A DNA stretch of 64,000 bases from Bedellia somnulentella (taxonomy: Eukaryota > Arthropoda > Insecta > Lepidoptera > Bedelliidae): contig OY755189.1 of assembly GCA_963576735.1 (NCBI GenBank), positions 6,362,622 through 6,426,621 of the forward strand, given 5' to 3'. Numbering within the stretch: position 1 is the first letter of the stretch; each line of letters opens with the position of its first letter. This document shows, in pieces, positions 43,248 through 55,076 of this stretch. The notes beneath the pieces were generated by a model. It ran no database searches, had not been told where the DNA came from, and was given only the letters and a program-made list of their open reading frames with translations. The translations under genes were made by a program, and so were the position numbers.

Positions 43248-44538
43248 CGAGGGCTGCTATTTATGTATCCGGAATAAAAAAAAGAAACAAACATATATCA
43301 ATTAATATGGTTTTATTGCTTCTCAAAATATTCGCCGCTCAGATCTATACACTTTTGCATGCGTTGAAACCAATTTTCATAGCACTTTTTCCACTCAGAC
43401 TGAGGTATCTCCAAAACGTGCATTTTGAACGCATCGACTGCCTCTTCGCGGCTCGAAAAACGTTGACCACGTAATTTTTTCTTCACATTTGGAAATAAAT
43501 AAAAATCATTGGGTGCCAAATCAGGGCTGTACGGCGGATGACCTGTCAATTCGATCTTTTGAGCTTCTAAAAACTGAGTTGTGACGGCCGACCTGTGACA
43601 GCTAGCATTGTCGTGATGCAGAATGATTCTACGTTGTCGGTTAGTCTTTCTTATTTGTTCAAAGACTTCCGGCAAACAAATGGTCGTATACCACTCCGAA
43701 TTAACAGTTTTACGATTCTCTAAAGGCACTGTAGCTACATGGCCATTTATACCAAAAAAACAAGCGACCATTTGCTTCAATGTGCTTTTTGCACGAATAA
43801 CTTTTGTTGGGTTCGGCTCATCTTGGAACACCCACACCGTGGACTGCTGCTTAGTTTCGGGGTCGTAAGCGTAGATCCAAGATTCGTCACCTGTGTAGAT
43901 ATTATAAACAGCTTTTGACGCACCACGGTTGTATTTTTTTAACATTTCTTTGCACCAATCGACACGAGCCTGTTTTTGATCAATACTCAAGTTGTGCGGA
44001 ATCCAACGGGAGCAAATTTTTTTTACAGCTAAATGTTCATGAAGTATCTTATGTATGCTCGTCATACTAATGCCCAGAGATGCCTCTATCTCACGATATG
44101 TAACATGACGATCTTGAGTTATTAGTTCCCGGACAGCATCGATGTTTTGAGGTACAACGACCGTTTTAGGGCGACCTTCTTTAATTTCATCAGTAAGCTT
44201 AGATCGTCCACGATTAAACTCGCTAAACCAGTGATACACAGTGGTCTTTGAGGGTGCTTCATCCCCAAAAGTCGAAGTAAGCTGATCGATGCACTGTTTT
44301 TGAGTTAGACCACGCCGAAAATCGTAAAAAATCATGGCACGAAAATGTTCACGAGTTAAATCCATGGTGGTGAAGACACGCAATTTTCAAAATGACGCTA
44401 CGATGTGAAAACAATTGACAGTCACATAAAAATAAATGTATTCTAAAGCTAAAGAGTTCTATTTTTAAATGATGTAATTACTTTTTAAATTATTGTTCTG
44501 TAAGTGGCCAGTTCCGGATACATAAATAGCAGCCCTCG
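43248..44538 (-). mobile_element. Mariner element, apparently complete
   Basis: 1291 bases. The terminal inverted repeats are 27 bases and identical (43248-43274 and 44512-44538), beginning cgagggctgctatttatgta. A TA target duplication lies at 43246-43247 and 44539-44540. One uninterrupted transposase frame fills the interior. Identical termini and an open frame indicate recent insertion and possible activity. Confidence 0.95.
43313..44365 (-). CDS. Mariner transposase (D,D34D)
   Basis: 350 codons from the ATG at 44365 (MDLTREHFRAMIFYDF) to TAA at 43313, the normal mariner length. It cuts and pastes the element by DDE/D chemistry. Order of parts: paired helix-turn-helix domains (residues about 1-110, with KTTVYHWFSEFNRGR and REIEASLGISMTSIHKILH), the linker motif RWIPHNL (family WVPHEL), then the catalytic core with TGDESWIY, LHHDNASCH and HPPYSPDLAPNDFYLFP. 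The second and third aspartates are 34 residues apart, as in true mariners. No stop or frameshift. The frame stays open six codons upstream, but only to a TTG, so the ATG at 44365 is preferred. Asn in place of Ser in the last motif is a mild change. Whether it is expressed cannot be told. Confidence 0.96.
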   Translation of the reverse strand: MDLTREHFRAMIFYDFRRGLTQKQCIDQLTSTFGDEAPSKTTVYHWFSEFNRGRSKLTDEIKEGRPKTVVVPQNIDAVRELITQDRHVTYREIEASLGISMTSIHKILHEHLAVKKICSRWIPHNLSIDQKQARVDWCKEMLKKYNRGASKAVYNIYTGDESWIYAYDPETKQQSTVWVFQDEPNPTKVIRAKSTLKQMVACFFGINGHVATVPLENRKTVNSEWYTTICLPEVFEQIRKTNRQRRIILHHDNASCHRSAVTTQFLEAQKIELTGHPPYSPDLAPNDFYLFPNVKKKLRGQRFSSREEAVDAFKMHVLEIPQSEWKKCYENWFQRMQKCIDLSGEYFEKQ

Positions 44539-44709
44539 TATTCACGTGATATAGGACTGCCCCTTGCCTATGGCCGTTTTGTACGAATACACAGTCACAT
44601 GACAAAGTACAACTCATTCATGTGGGTTTCCTCACGATGATTTCCCTCACCGTTAACAACCATAACAAATTAAGCACAAATATGACTTTAAAAAAGACAA
44701 ATTGGTGTA

Positions 44710-45544
44710 CTATTTCGATATACTATAGAAATCCTATCGGACCGTCTCCAGCAAGATATATCAAAGAAGATAAGGTTAGTAAAGGTTAACCTTATTTTTG
44801 TCAATTTTCAAACATGATTTTTCTTTTCAGAGTACGCTCTTTTGTTATTATCTTTCACAACGCATGATATACCGCACCGAGCTATGTACTTGTATAATTA
44901 AATAGTAATAATAATATAAAAAGTTGCTATGAAAGGTATGAGGAAACATTACAGAAAAAAAAACAAACGAAAATTTATTTGTGTAGAATTTTACGATCTT
45001 TTTTACTAAAAGGATAGGTTTGGAGGAAGAAGTACAGGTAGAAAAGTTGGAAGACGGAATGATAAATAAATTGATTATTTTTTAATAATGATAATGATAC
45101 ATACTCTCCTTAGCCGCAAAAATAGAGAAAATTTTAATATTTGTATTACTAGCATAATTGTCTTTCAAAACAGAAAAATATAAATTATTCTACATTTTGA
45201 AACCAACTAGCATAGATATCATCTTAATAAAATAATGTTACTAAAAGTCTGAACGCAATTAAAATCTACATAATATCAGTAAGACATTAGTAAAATTAAT
45301 TTTCTTAATATGTTATAAACATGGATGTGGCGGGTCGGTAAACCGGTATATGGGCAGCCCGACCGGCTTCCGACTTACGCATTCGTATAAACCGGCCTTA
45401 TCGATGACTTGCCGCCAAATATGCCAGTTTTATTTCTCATTTTCAAATTATTATCGGTGGCCTGATACCATGTTTTATAGGCTTTCGTGTGGGTTTATTT
45501 GTTTAAGGGATAGTTGAAGTATTATGTGTGTAAGAAAATACATG
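44710..45544. other. AT-rich intergenic stretch
   Basis: Nothing recognisable. A GC-rich patch (gcagcccgaccggcttccga) is at 45353-45372. Confidence 0.35.
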
Positions 45545-45800
45545 CATGCATATACTCACTCCATTAGTTCCCATTGGGGCAGGGAGAAATTATCGATCTC
45601 CACTCTGTACAATCCTGACAAACATTTTATTCTTCATACTCCGGACGCCTGCCTTTTTGAGCACTGTCGCTATTTGGTTCCAATGTGCCCTCTGAGGTCG
45701 TCCTCTACTAACATAATCATCCACATTGGCTCTATAAAGCTCTTTTACCAATTTACTAACATCCATCCTCTCAAAAAAAATAGAAACCGTAAACATGTGT
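45545..45800 (-). pseudogene. LINE-C ORF2, C-terminal end and 3' tail
   Basis: The minus frame reads DVSKLVKELYRANVDDYV, RGRPQRAHWNQIATVLKK and KMFVRIVQSGDR, followed by gatcgataatttctccctgc, ccccaatgggaactaatgg and the tail agtgagtatatgcatgcatg. About 68 codons are open. The best-preserved coding part of this family in the window; the polymerase core is missing. Confidence 0.72.
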
Positions 45801-45804
45801 GATA

Positions 45805-46949
45805 ATCAAATATCCTTGAATATTTTTTTACGATGACTAAGTTCAACCGCATAGAGGTTGCATTTTTCTGAGGTTACTCATTAAAAGTTTCACCGAATCA
45901 TAGTCATCACAAAGGCACAAATTCACGTGGTATGGTTTCCACACCAATATCTGTAAAAACGCCAAGAAACTTGCATGTTAATGGAAACATGATTTGACTT
46001 CAATATATTTATGTTTCTTTAAAGAAGATAAAACATACGTATACTCACGACTATAAAAGGGTTAGCCAGTTAGATAGATAGGGGTATAAAGGCAACTAGC
46101 AAAAAGTCGTATAAGATTTTTTTCTTATGACCATGGATCGAAAGACACGCGTATAAAAGTAAAGTATTTTGCCAAAATGCCGTATAAAAGAAGTTTTCAA
46201 GATATATTAGCATCCAACTCTTTTTGGTTCTTTAAACATGTTGAGTAAACGTTGACTTGACTAATTCATATCGCATTTACTCGATAACCGTGTAAAGATA
46301 ATTCTTATTGAAATCATACAACTGTAAGTCTTATGACAGCTTTATGTTTTTTGTCGTAAAACTTGCTTTTATAACATTGTCTTTCGATATATTATTATTA
46401 CAGCATTAATGCAGAATAAAAGCGGTTCTTTCAGCTAAATAGCATTTCGGTACATATTGTCGTATAATTGTTGTTTGAAAGGCTATCTCTCGATTTGGAA
46501 ATATTAATTAGGAAAACGCTTTTAAATAATCTATTATAGCCATACGGATCATATGAATATTATATGAAAGCCATAATACAGGTAAAAGTTGCATGATAGT
46601 TGAACAAAATCTTTTACAGCACTGCGGACGCCATTTTGTCGAGTTTGAATAGTATAGAAAACATGTTTACTTAATTGGTTTTATATATCAAAAATCGATT
46701 ATAATCGGTAAAAAATAAATAAAAGAAATGAAGGTTTCTGACGGAATGTAAATAAAATGCACTTAAGATTATAACTATCTATGCGTCAGCAACGGATAAG
46801 AGGGGGTCAAAATATATCAGGCAGGGTTCCGTAGAAAGTATTCATGCTCTACTTATATTAGTAGAAGTGACCCATTTACTGCTACTTCTTTCGAAATTAC
46901 AATGACAGCGACAGATCTAAATTTATAAGTTTTTTAGAATCCGAATACA
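45805..46949. other. AT-rich intergenic stretch
   Basis: Contains only a SINE-B scrap at 46034-46072 (catacgtatactcacgacta, then taaaagggttagccag). No gene. Confidence 0.4.
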
Positions 46950-47455
46950 TCCTGCTGTGTACCAACTTATAATTTGTTTCTATGCTTAACTCGAAAAACA
47001 TTTACACTCCGCGATGTAAGATTATGAGTGAGACGCTGCTATGTGCGCTCTAACATGACTCCCACAGTACTCCGCTCCTAGTCGATACGACGATATCAAA
47101 GCTAGGAGGTACCTATTACCAATTACCAAATTCAGTGTGAGTAGTGAGGCCGGTGATTGCATGCCTGTAGATGCTCTGCTGAATGAATGGTGTGGTGAGG
47201 TAAGCAAGCAATAGAAGTTGCGGGTAGATCGAGAAATGTAGTAGAAAGAAGCGTGTGTTCTTATCGAAGATTCTTACCACTGTGGGAACAGCAAAGATAT
47301 ACTGGCCAGTACACCCTGCTGTGTACCAACTTATAATTTGTATCTATGCTTAACTCAAAAAATATTTACACTCTGCGATGTAAGAGTATGAGTGAGACGC
47401 TGCTATGTGCGAGTGAGTCCGCAGTAGTGTGCGCTCTAACATGACTCCCACACCA
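46950..47455. repeat. Direct duplication of about 120 bases
   Basis: ctgctgtgtaccaacttata through taacatgactcccacag at 46950-47068 recurs at 47315-47453 with a few changes. The second copy has an insertion (gagtgagtccgcagtagtgt) not in the first. The copies are about 365 bases apart. Confidence 0.88.
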
Positions 47456-47889
47456 CGATGCTTTAGAAATTTTGTCAACAATTTAGAATCAGAAAAAAAC
47501 AATTTGCCAAAATTTATATATATATTTTCACGATATTAAATTATATCACGCTATATTAAAACGTGTGCTCTTGAAAGAAAAATGAAACATTTTTGTCGAC
47601 TTTTGTTAACATTAAGACAATCGATGCATCACTTTACTTAATATCCTGAAAATAACAGTCTAATAACATCTCGAAATAAATTTGTATCCATCCTCACTTT
47701 TACCAAACTTTCCATACGAACTTTACCAATAGTAAATGGATGAAGATATATCTGTTATTTATTAGAATGATAGATGATATTCGTGTATCTAGTACAAACA
47801 TAGCTGGCCAGACGTTTACTCTGCGGCCGTCCGGGTTACAGGCCCTTCCTGTTGTGATACGCAAATTCAGCATATCTTTTATTAAAAAT
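47456..47889. other. Intergenic stretch
   Basis: Nothing recognisable. Confidence 0.35.
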
Positions 47890-47992
47890 GTCGTGTGGGC
47901 TTAGAATGTCACTACCCCTTTCTAGGGGCGACTAAGGGTATAGGGATTTTTACGTGGTTTTTGGGCAATGCTGATAGAGACCCATCATCAGT
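47890..47992 (+). mobile_element. SINE-B fragment, 5' part
   Basis: gtcgtgtgggcttagaatgt through gagacccatcatca. Confidence 0.75.
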
Positions 47993-48059
47993 GTGAAAAG
48001 TGAGATTATGACATGTTTTGTATGAATAATTTGCCAGCTTTGTACTTCTCTACTACTCG

Positions 48060-48205
48060 TTAGGGTAGGCTGAGATGGCCGAGTCTATTAACTGCCTCTT
48101 TCTGCATTCCTTCATTTTAAAGTATGGTCTTCTAAAATCTTTACACTTCGGACGTCTGCATTTTAGAATGATTTTTTTATTTGATCCAAATGCATTTCTA
48201 AAATG
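48060..48205 (-). mobile_element. LINE-C 3' fragment, decayed
   Basis: tagggtaggctgagatggcc and acttcggacgtctgcatttt parallel the better copy at 45570-45680. Confidence 0.5.
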
Positions 48206-48262
48206 ATTTTTACCCAAAAAAATAAACAGTTCAAACTATACAAATCAGCAAAGTGATATAAA

Positions 48263-48455
48263 GATCGCTTTTAGTGATAAGTCCTTTTTTGTAACAAGGC
48301 CAATTATATATACATAGAATAGAATAGACAACTCTTTATTGCACATCAAATATGGAGAAACATTTAAAATACACAGAATTAAATAACAAAAGTACAATTG
48401 GCGGTCTTATCACTAAAAGCGATCTCTTCCAGTCAACCTTTGAATGGAGAGTCAA
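48263..48455. repeat. Inverted 24-base arms around a LINE 3' tail
   Basis: agatcgcttttagtgataag (48264 onward) pairs with cttatcactaaaagcgatct (48406 onward). The right part, with gacaactctttattgcacat and aaaagcgatctcttccagtc, resembles a common lepidopteran LINE 3' region on the minus strand. Confidence 0.6.
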
Positions 48456-48510
48456 TAAATTATAGTCATGTGAGATAGATGTACAACAAAATGGTGAAAC
48501 TGATAACTAT

Positions 48511-48647
48511 GCATACATATACTCACGCCCACTAATCCAAAAGGGTAGCCAGAGCTTAGAGTCGACAGGGGACAAGATGGTAGAAAAAAGCATCGTTGGT
48601 GATGTCCAACCGCATCGCCCAAAAACCACTTAAAAAAGGCCTATAGT
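48511..48647 (-). mobile_element. SINE-B, with deletions
   Basis: tgcatacatatactcacgcc to caaccgcatcgcccaaaaac. Confidence 0.78.
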
Positions 48648-49742
48648 AAAGCCAATTACACTTCTTGTAAAACCAAATTGTTATTTTCTGTTATAAAATA
48701 CTGACTTACTCCATTATACTACATACCAACTCGTAAATAAGAGCAAAGACGTAACAGGAAGAGTCCGAAACGTGATCCAGTATCAGCGAGTATAACAGTG
48801 CCGTCTAGACGCGGCGTCTGGTCGTATGCGTGCGTTTCCAACAATTAGTGCATATACCGCTTAATGCTAATTTGCCTATTATCTTACACCAGGTGTCTGC
48901 GATCTCGAATGCATTCAATGCGCCTACAGAGAGCGTGATTGCGAGATCAATAACCTCAGTTCGAATGCTGTTATTGTTGTAAGACTAGACTGGATTGTAG
49001 TGTGTGGCAAAAGGAATCATTCACAATAATTTAGTTAAAACTTGAGAATTACTATGTGAAAACTTAAATTCAGCACATTTAATTCTTAAATCTCTTGTAT
49101 AAAAAAGCTGTGATATTTCATGTGCCATACGTCATTAAGTTTAGCGGCCTGAAGTGTGCGTAAATTTAGAGAAATTCAAATGTTGAATCAGCATCATGTC
49201 GTGTTGTATTCTATAATGGGGTAAAACAGCGGATGTTAATAAAGTATCTGTGTTACAAAAGAGGGCTATCCGGTCTATTTACATGGTGAACTCGAGGTAG
49301 TCGGTGCGCGAAAAGTTTAAACTAATTCGCATTTTAACTTTTTCATGACAATGCATGTTAGAGGATCTTGTTTATGCATAAAAGAACATTAACATTTCTG
49401 TAAAGTTTATGAAAAGAATATTCTTATCACAAGAAATAAAAAATAAATTTCATAAGGTATAGGCTGAACAAATTAAGTAACTCCTCTATGGGACTTTATC
49501 TTCACATATCAAGAAAGTCTCCCCACTCACATTCTGGAAATAACTCATTTAAAAATGCTATTCTTTATTTTAAAAAGAACTACTACAGTGTCCCAGATTT
49601 TGTCTTTTTAAGAGTCAACGAGGAGAAACCATGACCTCTTCCGTAGATGTGAGTCTTCCCTTGTTTTTCCCAAGAATAATTCGTCTACGAGTAGATAGGA
49701 TTATCACAAATACGTAATGTGAATGGTTTTTGTGATGGACAA
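48648..49742. other. Intergenic stretch
   Basis: No gene. A GC-richer unique patch lies at 48780-48840 (gccgtctagacgcggcgtct). Confidence 0.35.
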
Positions 49743-49901
49743 TCTAATTTTTGGGCGATGCGGTTGGAGACCCATCACCAAAAACCTTTATTTTACCATC
49801 TTTTCCCCACTCAACTTCCAAAAGTGGCTGAGGAATTTACAATTCCTTGGCTCTGGCTACCCCTTCTAGGGAAATATAGCCGTGAGTTTATGTATGTATG
49901 T
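49743..49901 (+). mobile_element. SINE-B, 5' truncated
   Basis: tttttgggcgatgcggttgg to ccgtgagtttatgtatgta. Confidence 0.9.
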
Positions 49902-49998
49902 TTTATGTAATCTAATTTGAAACAGTGGAACTAGTGTCATTCCATCACTTTACAAACACTTTCTAATTCGGAAGATCTGAAGCCTAGCCTATTGTAGC

Positions 49999-50226
49999 TG
50001 GGTTGGGTCGGCTTAGATAAGCACTACCCCATTTCTTCTCGTGGGTGTCATAGGTGGCGACTCAGGATATTGGGGAATTTTAAGTGATATTTGGCTGATA
50101 CGGTTGCAGACCCATTGCCTTTATTTTACAATCTTTTCCCCAGTCAACTTCCAAAAGTGGCAGAAGAATTTCTAATTTTGAAGCACTGGCTACCCTTTCT
50201 AGGGATTTACAGCCGTGAGTATTTAT
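49999..50226 (+). mobile_element. SINE-B, diverged
   Basis: ggtcggcttagataagcact to gccgtgagtatttatc. Confidence 0.85.
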
Positions 50227-50509
50227 CCTAATACATAATATGGATGTATGTCGAAAAAAATATGAAAAAATAGCGTAGTTTAATTTAAATAAAAAAATAT
50301 TATTATGATAAATAATTCAGGTAGGATTTTGTAGTCGTAAGATTATATATATTTATGTAGGTAACTCAATTGTTAGTAGATATTTGAGCTTAGCCGCCAG
50401 ATATCTCTTACTTAGGCTCCTCTGACCGCCCCTGCCGTATCTATAGAAATTTTTGCGGCCTATAAAATTAAAGCCGTAATAATTCGGTTATAATTCACAC
50501 AAAATACTG

Positions 50510-50753
50510 CATACATGCATACATACGTATACTCTCAGCTATAAATCCCTAAAAGGGGTAGCCAGAGCTTTAGAATACGAAATTTCTCAGCTACTTTTAG
50601 AAGTTAAGTAGGGAAAAGATTATAAAACAAGGGTTCTTTGTGATGGGTCTCCAACCGCGTCGCCTAAAGATCACTTAAAAAGCCTCAATAATCTATACGA
50701 ACACCCATGGGCAGTAATGGGGTAGTGCTATTCTAAGACGCCACTACGCAGCT
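50510..50753 (-). mobile_element. SINE-B
   Basis: catgcatacatacgtatact to ctaagacgccactacgcagc. Confidence 0.88.
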
Positions 50754-50922
50754 GAGAAAAATAATTTCATATTATAATACGCAAATAAATCAGGCAACAA
50801 AGCGTTAAAACAATGTCGGATAACAAAGTACTTTTTTTTTCGACCTAATTAAAAAGGAAGAAATAAGTGCGTTTGAATGTAAAATGTTAAGGTGATAACC
50901 ATTTTTTACTGATGTTCGCTAC

Positions 50923-51160
50923 ATACATACATACATATACTCACGGCTATAAATCCCTTAACGGGGTAGCCAGAGCTTTGGAATGAGAAATTCCTCAGCC
51001 ACTTTTAGAAGTTGATTGGGGAAAAGGTGGTAATAATAAATGTTTTTGGTGACGGGTCTCCAACCACATCGCCCAAAAATCACTTAAGAAGCCCCATACC
51101 CTTAGTCGCCTCTTACGATCACCCACGGGTAGAAATGGGGTAGTGTTATTCTAAGCCGAC
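50923..51160 (-). mobile_element. SINE-B, same subfamily as 31956-32211
   Basis: Shares ggtgacgggtctccaaccac and the agctttggaatgagaaattc variant with the 31956 copy. The last bases of the head are missing. Confidence 0.9.
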
Positions 51161-52266
51161 TTATGTTATGTTCGCTAGTTAGAATTTAGAAATATAATAT
51201 AGAATTTATTTAAATTTAGACGCAGAATGTCACTATTAAGCATTAGGGTAAAACATTAAGTAACGCCGAAACGCTTCTTTAGGCAATTCGGTATGCAAAG
51301 TTTTTTTTTGGTATTTATTAAATATTTTTATTCGATAGTAAACACGAAAATAAAAGACTAATTTGAATATTTTCCATTCAAAATGAATAATTGTAAAGTT
51401 ATGATTTTTTTAAGATTGTTTAACTTTTGTACTTAAGGACGTCATCGATTGATAAAATCACGTAGCGACATGCAAATGAACCGAAATGTTTTATAAAAAT
51501 GTTGCTGATTGCAAAACATATCACGAATTTGTGATGTCAAATGAAATTAGTACGATATTATACTAAACAAACCAATGATTTTCGATATTTTATTAACGAA
51601 CTGCAAAACCGCATGTCTTTTAAACAACATTGAAGGTCAAACACTGTTACAGTTTTTTGATAAAATAACAGTCATCTTAGCTTCAATTGATATAATTTCA
51701 AGAAAATATTGTTTATAACTATAATATCTCGAAATGGTTTTGTAATCAGCATCACATTAGTAAAACTTTGCATACCGAATTCTCGGACGGCCATACATTT
51801 TTTTACATTACCACCTAATGTTATGTTAATCCACTGTTCACATTATTTTCTCAAACTCAACTCGAACGTGCACGCATTTTTTCCCGTGAGTTTAGATGTA
51901 CCTATAATTAGTAAACTTCTGAAAAAAATGCATATGAAAGATTTCAACACATACTATCACAAAACTTTCGCTCCCGCAAATCGATACCAAATCTCGCAGA
52001 CTAAACAAATTACAGTGTAAACACCAGCTAAACCGTGATTAATTTTTATTTACATGTCTGTCCATTCTATTTGTATTGGAAACCTCGCGTGATTGACGTA
52101 TGGTTCTTACCAGTATTTGAATTGTTTTTAGAGTTATTTAATCATACTTACATGCTCAAATTTGTAGCGCTAGCAACTAATGAACAAGAGAAATTGTGGT
52201 TCAGGGTTTTGTGTTACCAGGATGACGCAGTATTGCAGTTGCATATATTCGATAGGATATATTCTT
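51161..52266. other. AT-rich intergenic stretch
   Basis: Two plus-strand open frames (51709-52020, 103 codons; 52035-52286, 83 codons) lie here. Neither has a recognisable domain, signal or splice context, and the second runs into a SINE-B. I do not call them genes. Confidence 0.35.
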
Positions 52267-52437
52267 GCCGTGTAGTGTCGGCTTAGAATAACACTACCCC
52301 ATTTCTACCCGTGGGTGATCGTAAGCGACTAAGGGTATAGGGGGCTTTTTAAGTGATTTTTGGGCGATGTGGTTAGAGACCCGTCACCAAAAACATTTAT
52401 TATTACTATCTTTTCCCCACTCAACTTCCAAAAGTTG
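52267..52437 (+). mobile_element. SINE-B, 3' truncated
   Basis: gccgtgtagtgtcggcttag to actcaacttccaaaagtt. Confidence 0.88.
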
Positions 52438-52559
52438 TGATTTAATAGTGTTTGGTCAATAAAATGTTTAGTTGACAGCCAACATCAAAGTGTTGTCTTA
52501 TTTACGTTGAGATCTCCTTACATATAGGGATCATCCAGTAAACATCATCAACAAATAAC

Positions 52560-52746
52560 AAATCCCTTAAGGTATAATATAATCCAATAAAGGGATATCC
52601 TGAGCTTCAGAGTTTAAGATACTTCAGTCAATTTTCGAAGTATATGAGCCTCATCGCCTAACTTCAAAGTTCAAATACAGGCAATCGCCTCATACACATC
52701 CCATTGATGAAATAGGTTCGTGCTATTCTTAGCCAAAACTACACAG
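52560..52746 (-). mobile_element. SINE-B, old and diverged
   Basis: aaagggatatcctgagcttc, gcaatcgcctcatacacatc and ccaaaactacacagctta. Confidence 0.65.
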
Positions 52747-52894
52747 CTTACAGCAATTGTAATGTCACTTATATCACTCTCACTTCATCCTAGATAATAA
52801 AGGTAAAATAAGCTATTAAAATAAAAACATCTATAAAATAAAGTCTTGAAACTTTCAAACTAATAATGTATGCACAGCGTCAGACAGCGAAGGT

Positions 52895-53050
52895 GAATGA
52901 CGTCACAGTGAAAGGTCACAGATGGGCTAAGGGCAGGTGTATAGGGCCATTAGCTATGCGTCGGCGGCCAGAGTGGTCGTCTGCGCGGCTTCCGGTCACC
53001 CACTGCCCACTACGCCTTTAATTTTACATGAAACCGCGCTCATTTTAATA
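52895..53050. promoter_or_regulatory. GC-richer unique patch with CRE and receptor half-site
   Basis: gaaTGACGTCAcagtga is followed within a few bases by aAAGGTCAc, a nuclear-receptor half-site, and then about 110 bases of GC-richer unique sequence. It could be an enhancer. This is motif spotting only. Confidence 0.25.
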
Positions 53051-53654
53051 GCGGCTGGAATCCTGAATGCTTTCGGTCAGACGGTTTGGGATTGACCTTT
53101 GTTTGACATCTTGGTTCATGAAAAGGACAAGGTGATTTTTGAAATGCATACGTAAGGTTGATATTATATTATCTTTAAGGGATGGCGGGTTTAGGTTTTT
53201 AAGAGATAAATACTTACTGATTCTTACTTTATCAATATCTATTAAAAATATATGTGCATTAATAAATAAATGAATTTATTCGGCTATCGCATGAACACAC
53301 AATATAACAAGTAATAAATATTATATTAAGATTGTTTAGTGCTTGGTGACCAAAATTCAGGGTTATGTCCTCAATGAAGCTATAGAGGGGTTGAAAATGG
53401 CCGGAATCGGTCCGAGAAAAGGATGGTACTGCCATACCCTCATACATATTAATTGTCAATGAATGTTATACTTACACATACTACCGATATTTAATAACAG
53501 TGTTTCACTTGAAACGATCATACAAACATTGAATAACCAAAATCATAGCCATAAAACCAAAACTTATATTTTGTTATAGGTTTGCTTTGTTGTATGACCT
53601 GTCTTAAAGTTATTATGATAACGCATTTTTAGATAAGACCATTTTATTTCAGAC
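53051..53654. other. AT-rich intergenic stretch
   Basis: Nothing recognisable. Confidence 0.35.
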
Positions 53655-53775
53655 TTATTTTAATAAATAATAAATAAAGAATAAATAAAGGAAAGAAAAA
53701 TCTCGATACAGGCTATCCTTTATTTATTAGTAATAAACCCCACATGAGGTTTTCATGAACAAAGACATTTAAATT
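53655..53775. mobile_element. tRNA-bearing inverted-repeat element, deleted copy
   Basis: The inverted tail (aataaataaaggaaagaaaa, then tctcgatacagg) is joined directly to the plus tail (tcctttatttattagtaata, then ccccacatgaggttttcatg). The tRNA parts are almost wholly lost. It shows the same two-armed design as the other loci. Confidence 0.65.
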
Positions 53776-53811
53776 ATTTTAATAAATATTTAGAAGTAGA
53801 ACTTCGGTATA

Positions 53812-54043
53812 CCTACATACATATATTCACGGCTGTAAACTTCAAAGAGAGGTAGCCAGGCTTTCAGAGTTAAAAATATTTCGGTCGCTTTTGAAGTTGA
53901 ATAGGGAAAGGGGAGGTTGTGGTCGGTAATGAGTATCCAGCCATATCTCCTAACCATCACTTCAAATGTCCCAATAATCCAAGAGGCCTTGTACGAGACC
54001 CATGGGAAAGTGGGTTACTGTTTTCTAAAGCGACACTGCCGAG
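53812..54043 (-). mobile_element. SINE-B, diverged
   Basis: cctacatacatatattcacg to taaagcgacactgccgag. Confidence 0.75.
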
Positions 54044-55076
54044 TTTGAGCACTTCTCGTCTTATCGTCCCGATCTACAGTTTTTCAGAATATGGGCCATG
54101 GACAGTTTTACGGGTATAGTTGATTTGCCGATATCTTAATTGTAATTTTAAATTCTCTTGAATAAATTGGGAAAAAACACCGCAGTAAAAAGTTATTTTT
54201 ACTGCGGAATTACTTGTTATGTTCGTGAATTTTCTTACTTACTTTAGGGTGTATTTTTGCAACACTTATTTGCTAATGGTTTGAAAACGCCAAATGAGAT
54301 TCTTTCAGACATCATCCTTAAGATTAAGACTAGGATGACATTGCTTTCAGACAGTTCTTTTCAAGTTTAGTAAGTAAGAAAGTGAGCGCATTTTTCTCGC
54401 AAAGTGTGTTACCGTTGAGATGGAAATTACAGTGTTTCGCTGGTCGACAGGACGCAGGCTTGCTGCATAAACAGTTTCTAGAATTCGTAATGGCAACTGT
54501 TGGGTATCATTATCGTATAGGTTTAGATTGTTATTACCTCTCGCCATTAGGCACTGGCTGTAATGCCGCATTTCCTCAATTGTGCACGTTGAAATATGCT
54601 TTTTATTGGCTTAACATTACTTATTCTTGGAAACTGGGGGCGCTTTGCTCGTGGGACCGGCTAGCGGTTTCGTCTGGGAATCTACACTTGTAAGGATCCA
54701 ACTGACTTTCAATCACGACATCTGACAAATTCAGTTCAAATATAGAAAGAAAATGTTTTTTCGCCGCTACAAACAATCAACTTAAAACTAGGTTTAATAT
54801 CTAAGTTTTCTTAAATCACCGCTCAGCCCTTATGATTTAGCGTAATGGTGTTTAGCCTTAAGTTTCTTCTGAAGGTTTTGAAACTAAGATTTCTAAAGAT
54901 AAAATAATTAACAAAATGGTTCAAGTGGTTCGGAGCCTATTCATTACAGAAAACGAACACACCAAATATTTCTCTTTATAATAAAAAAAATAAAAAAATA
55001 AGTCCTCTTTTAGGTGCTAACTTTAACTGTGTGCTGTTTCCGTATATATATTACAAATAAATTAAGAAGCAACTAG
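54044..55076. other. Intergenic stretch
   Basis: A plus-strand frame (54382-54693, 103 codons) is open but has no domain I recognise. Confidence 0.35.

Larger units (their letters stand above)
43139..44709 (-). mobile_element. SINE-A interrupted by a mariner
   Basis: 43139-43247 and 44539-44709 together make a SINE-A lacking its tRNA head (it stops after gacaaattggtgta). The mariner sits within the tagtgta / ttcacgtgat segment, at a TA. Confidence 0.9.

Noticed and set aside
43623..43868. Plus-strand frame within the mariner
   Set aside because: Shadow of the transposase on the other strand.
49719..49910. 63-codon plus-strand frame, and the similar one at 59636-59869
   Set aside because: Both are translations of SINE-B.
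51709..52286. Two moderately long plus-strand frames as a gene
   Set aside because: No domain, no splice context, and the second runs into a SINE-B.
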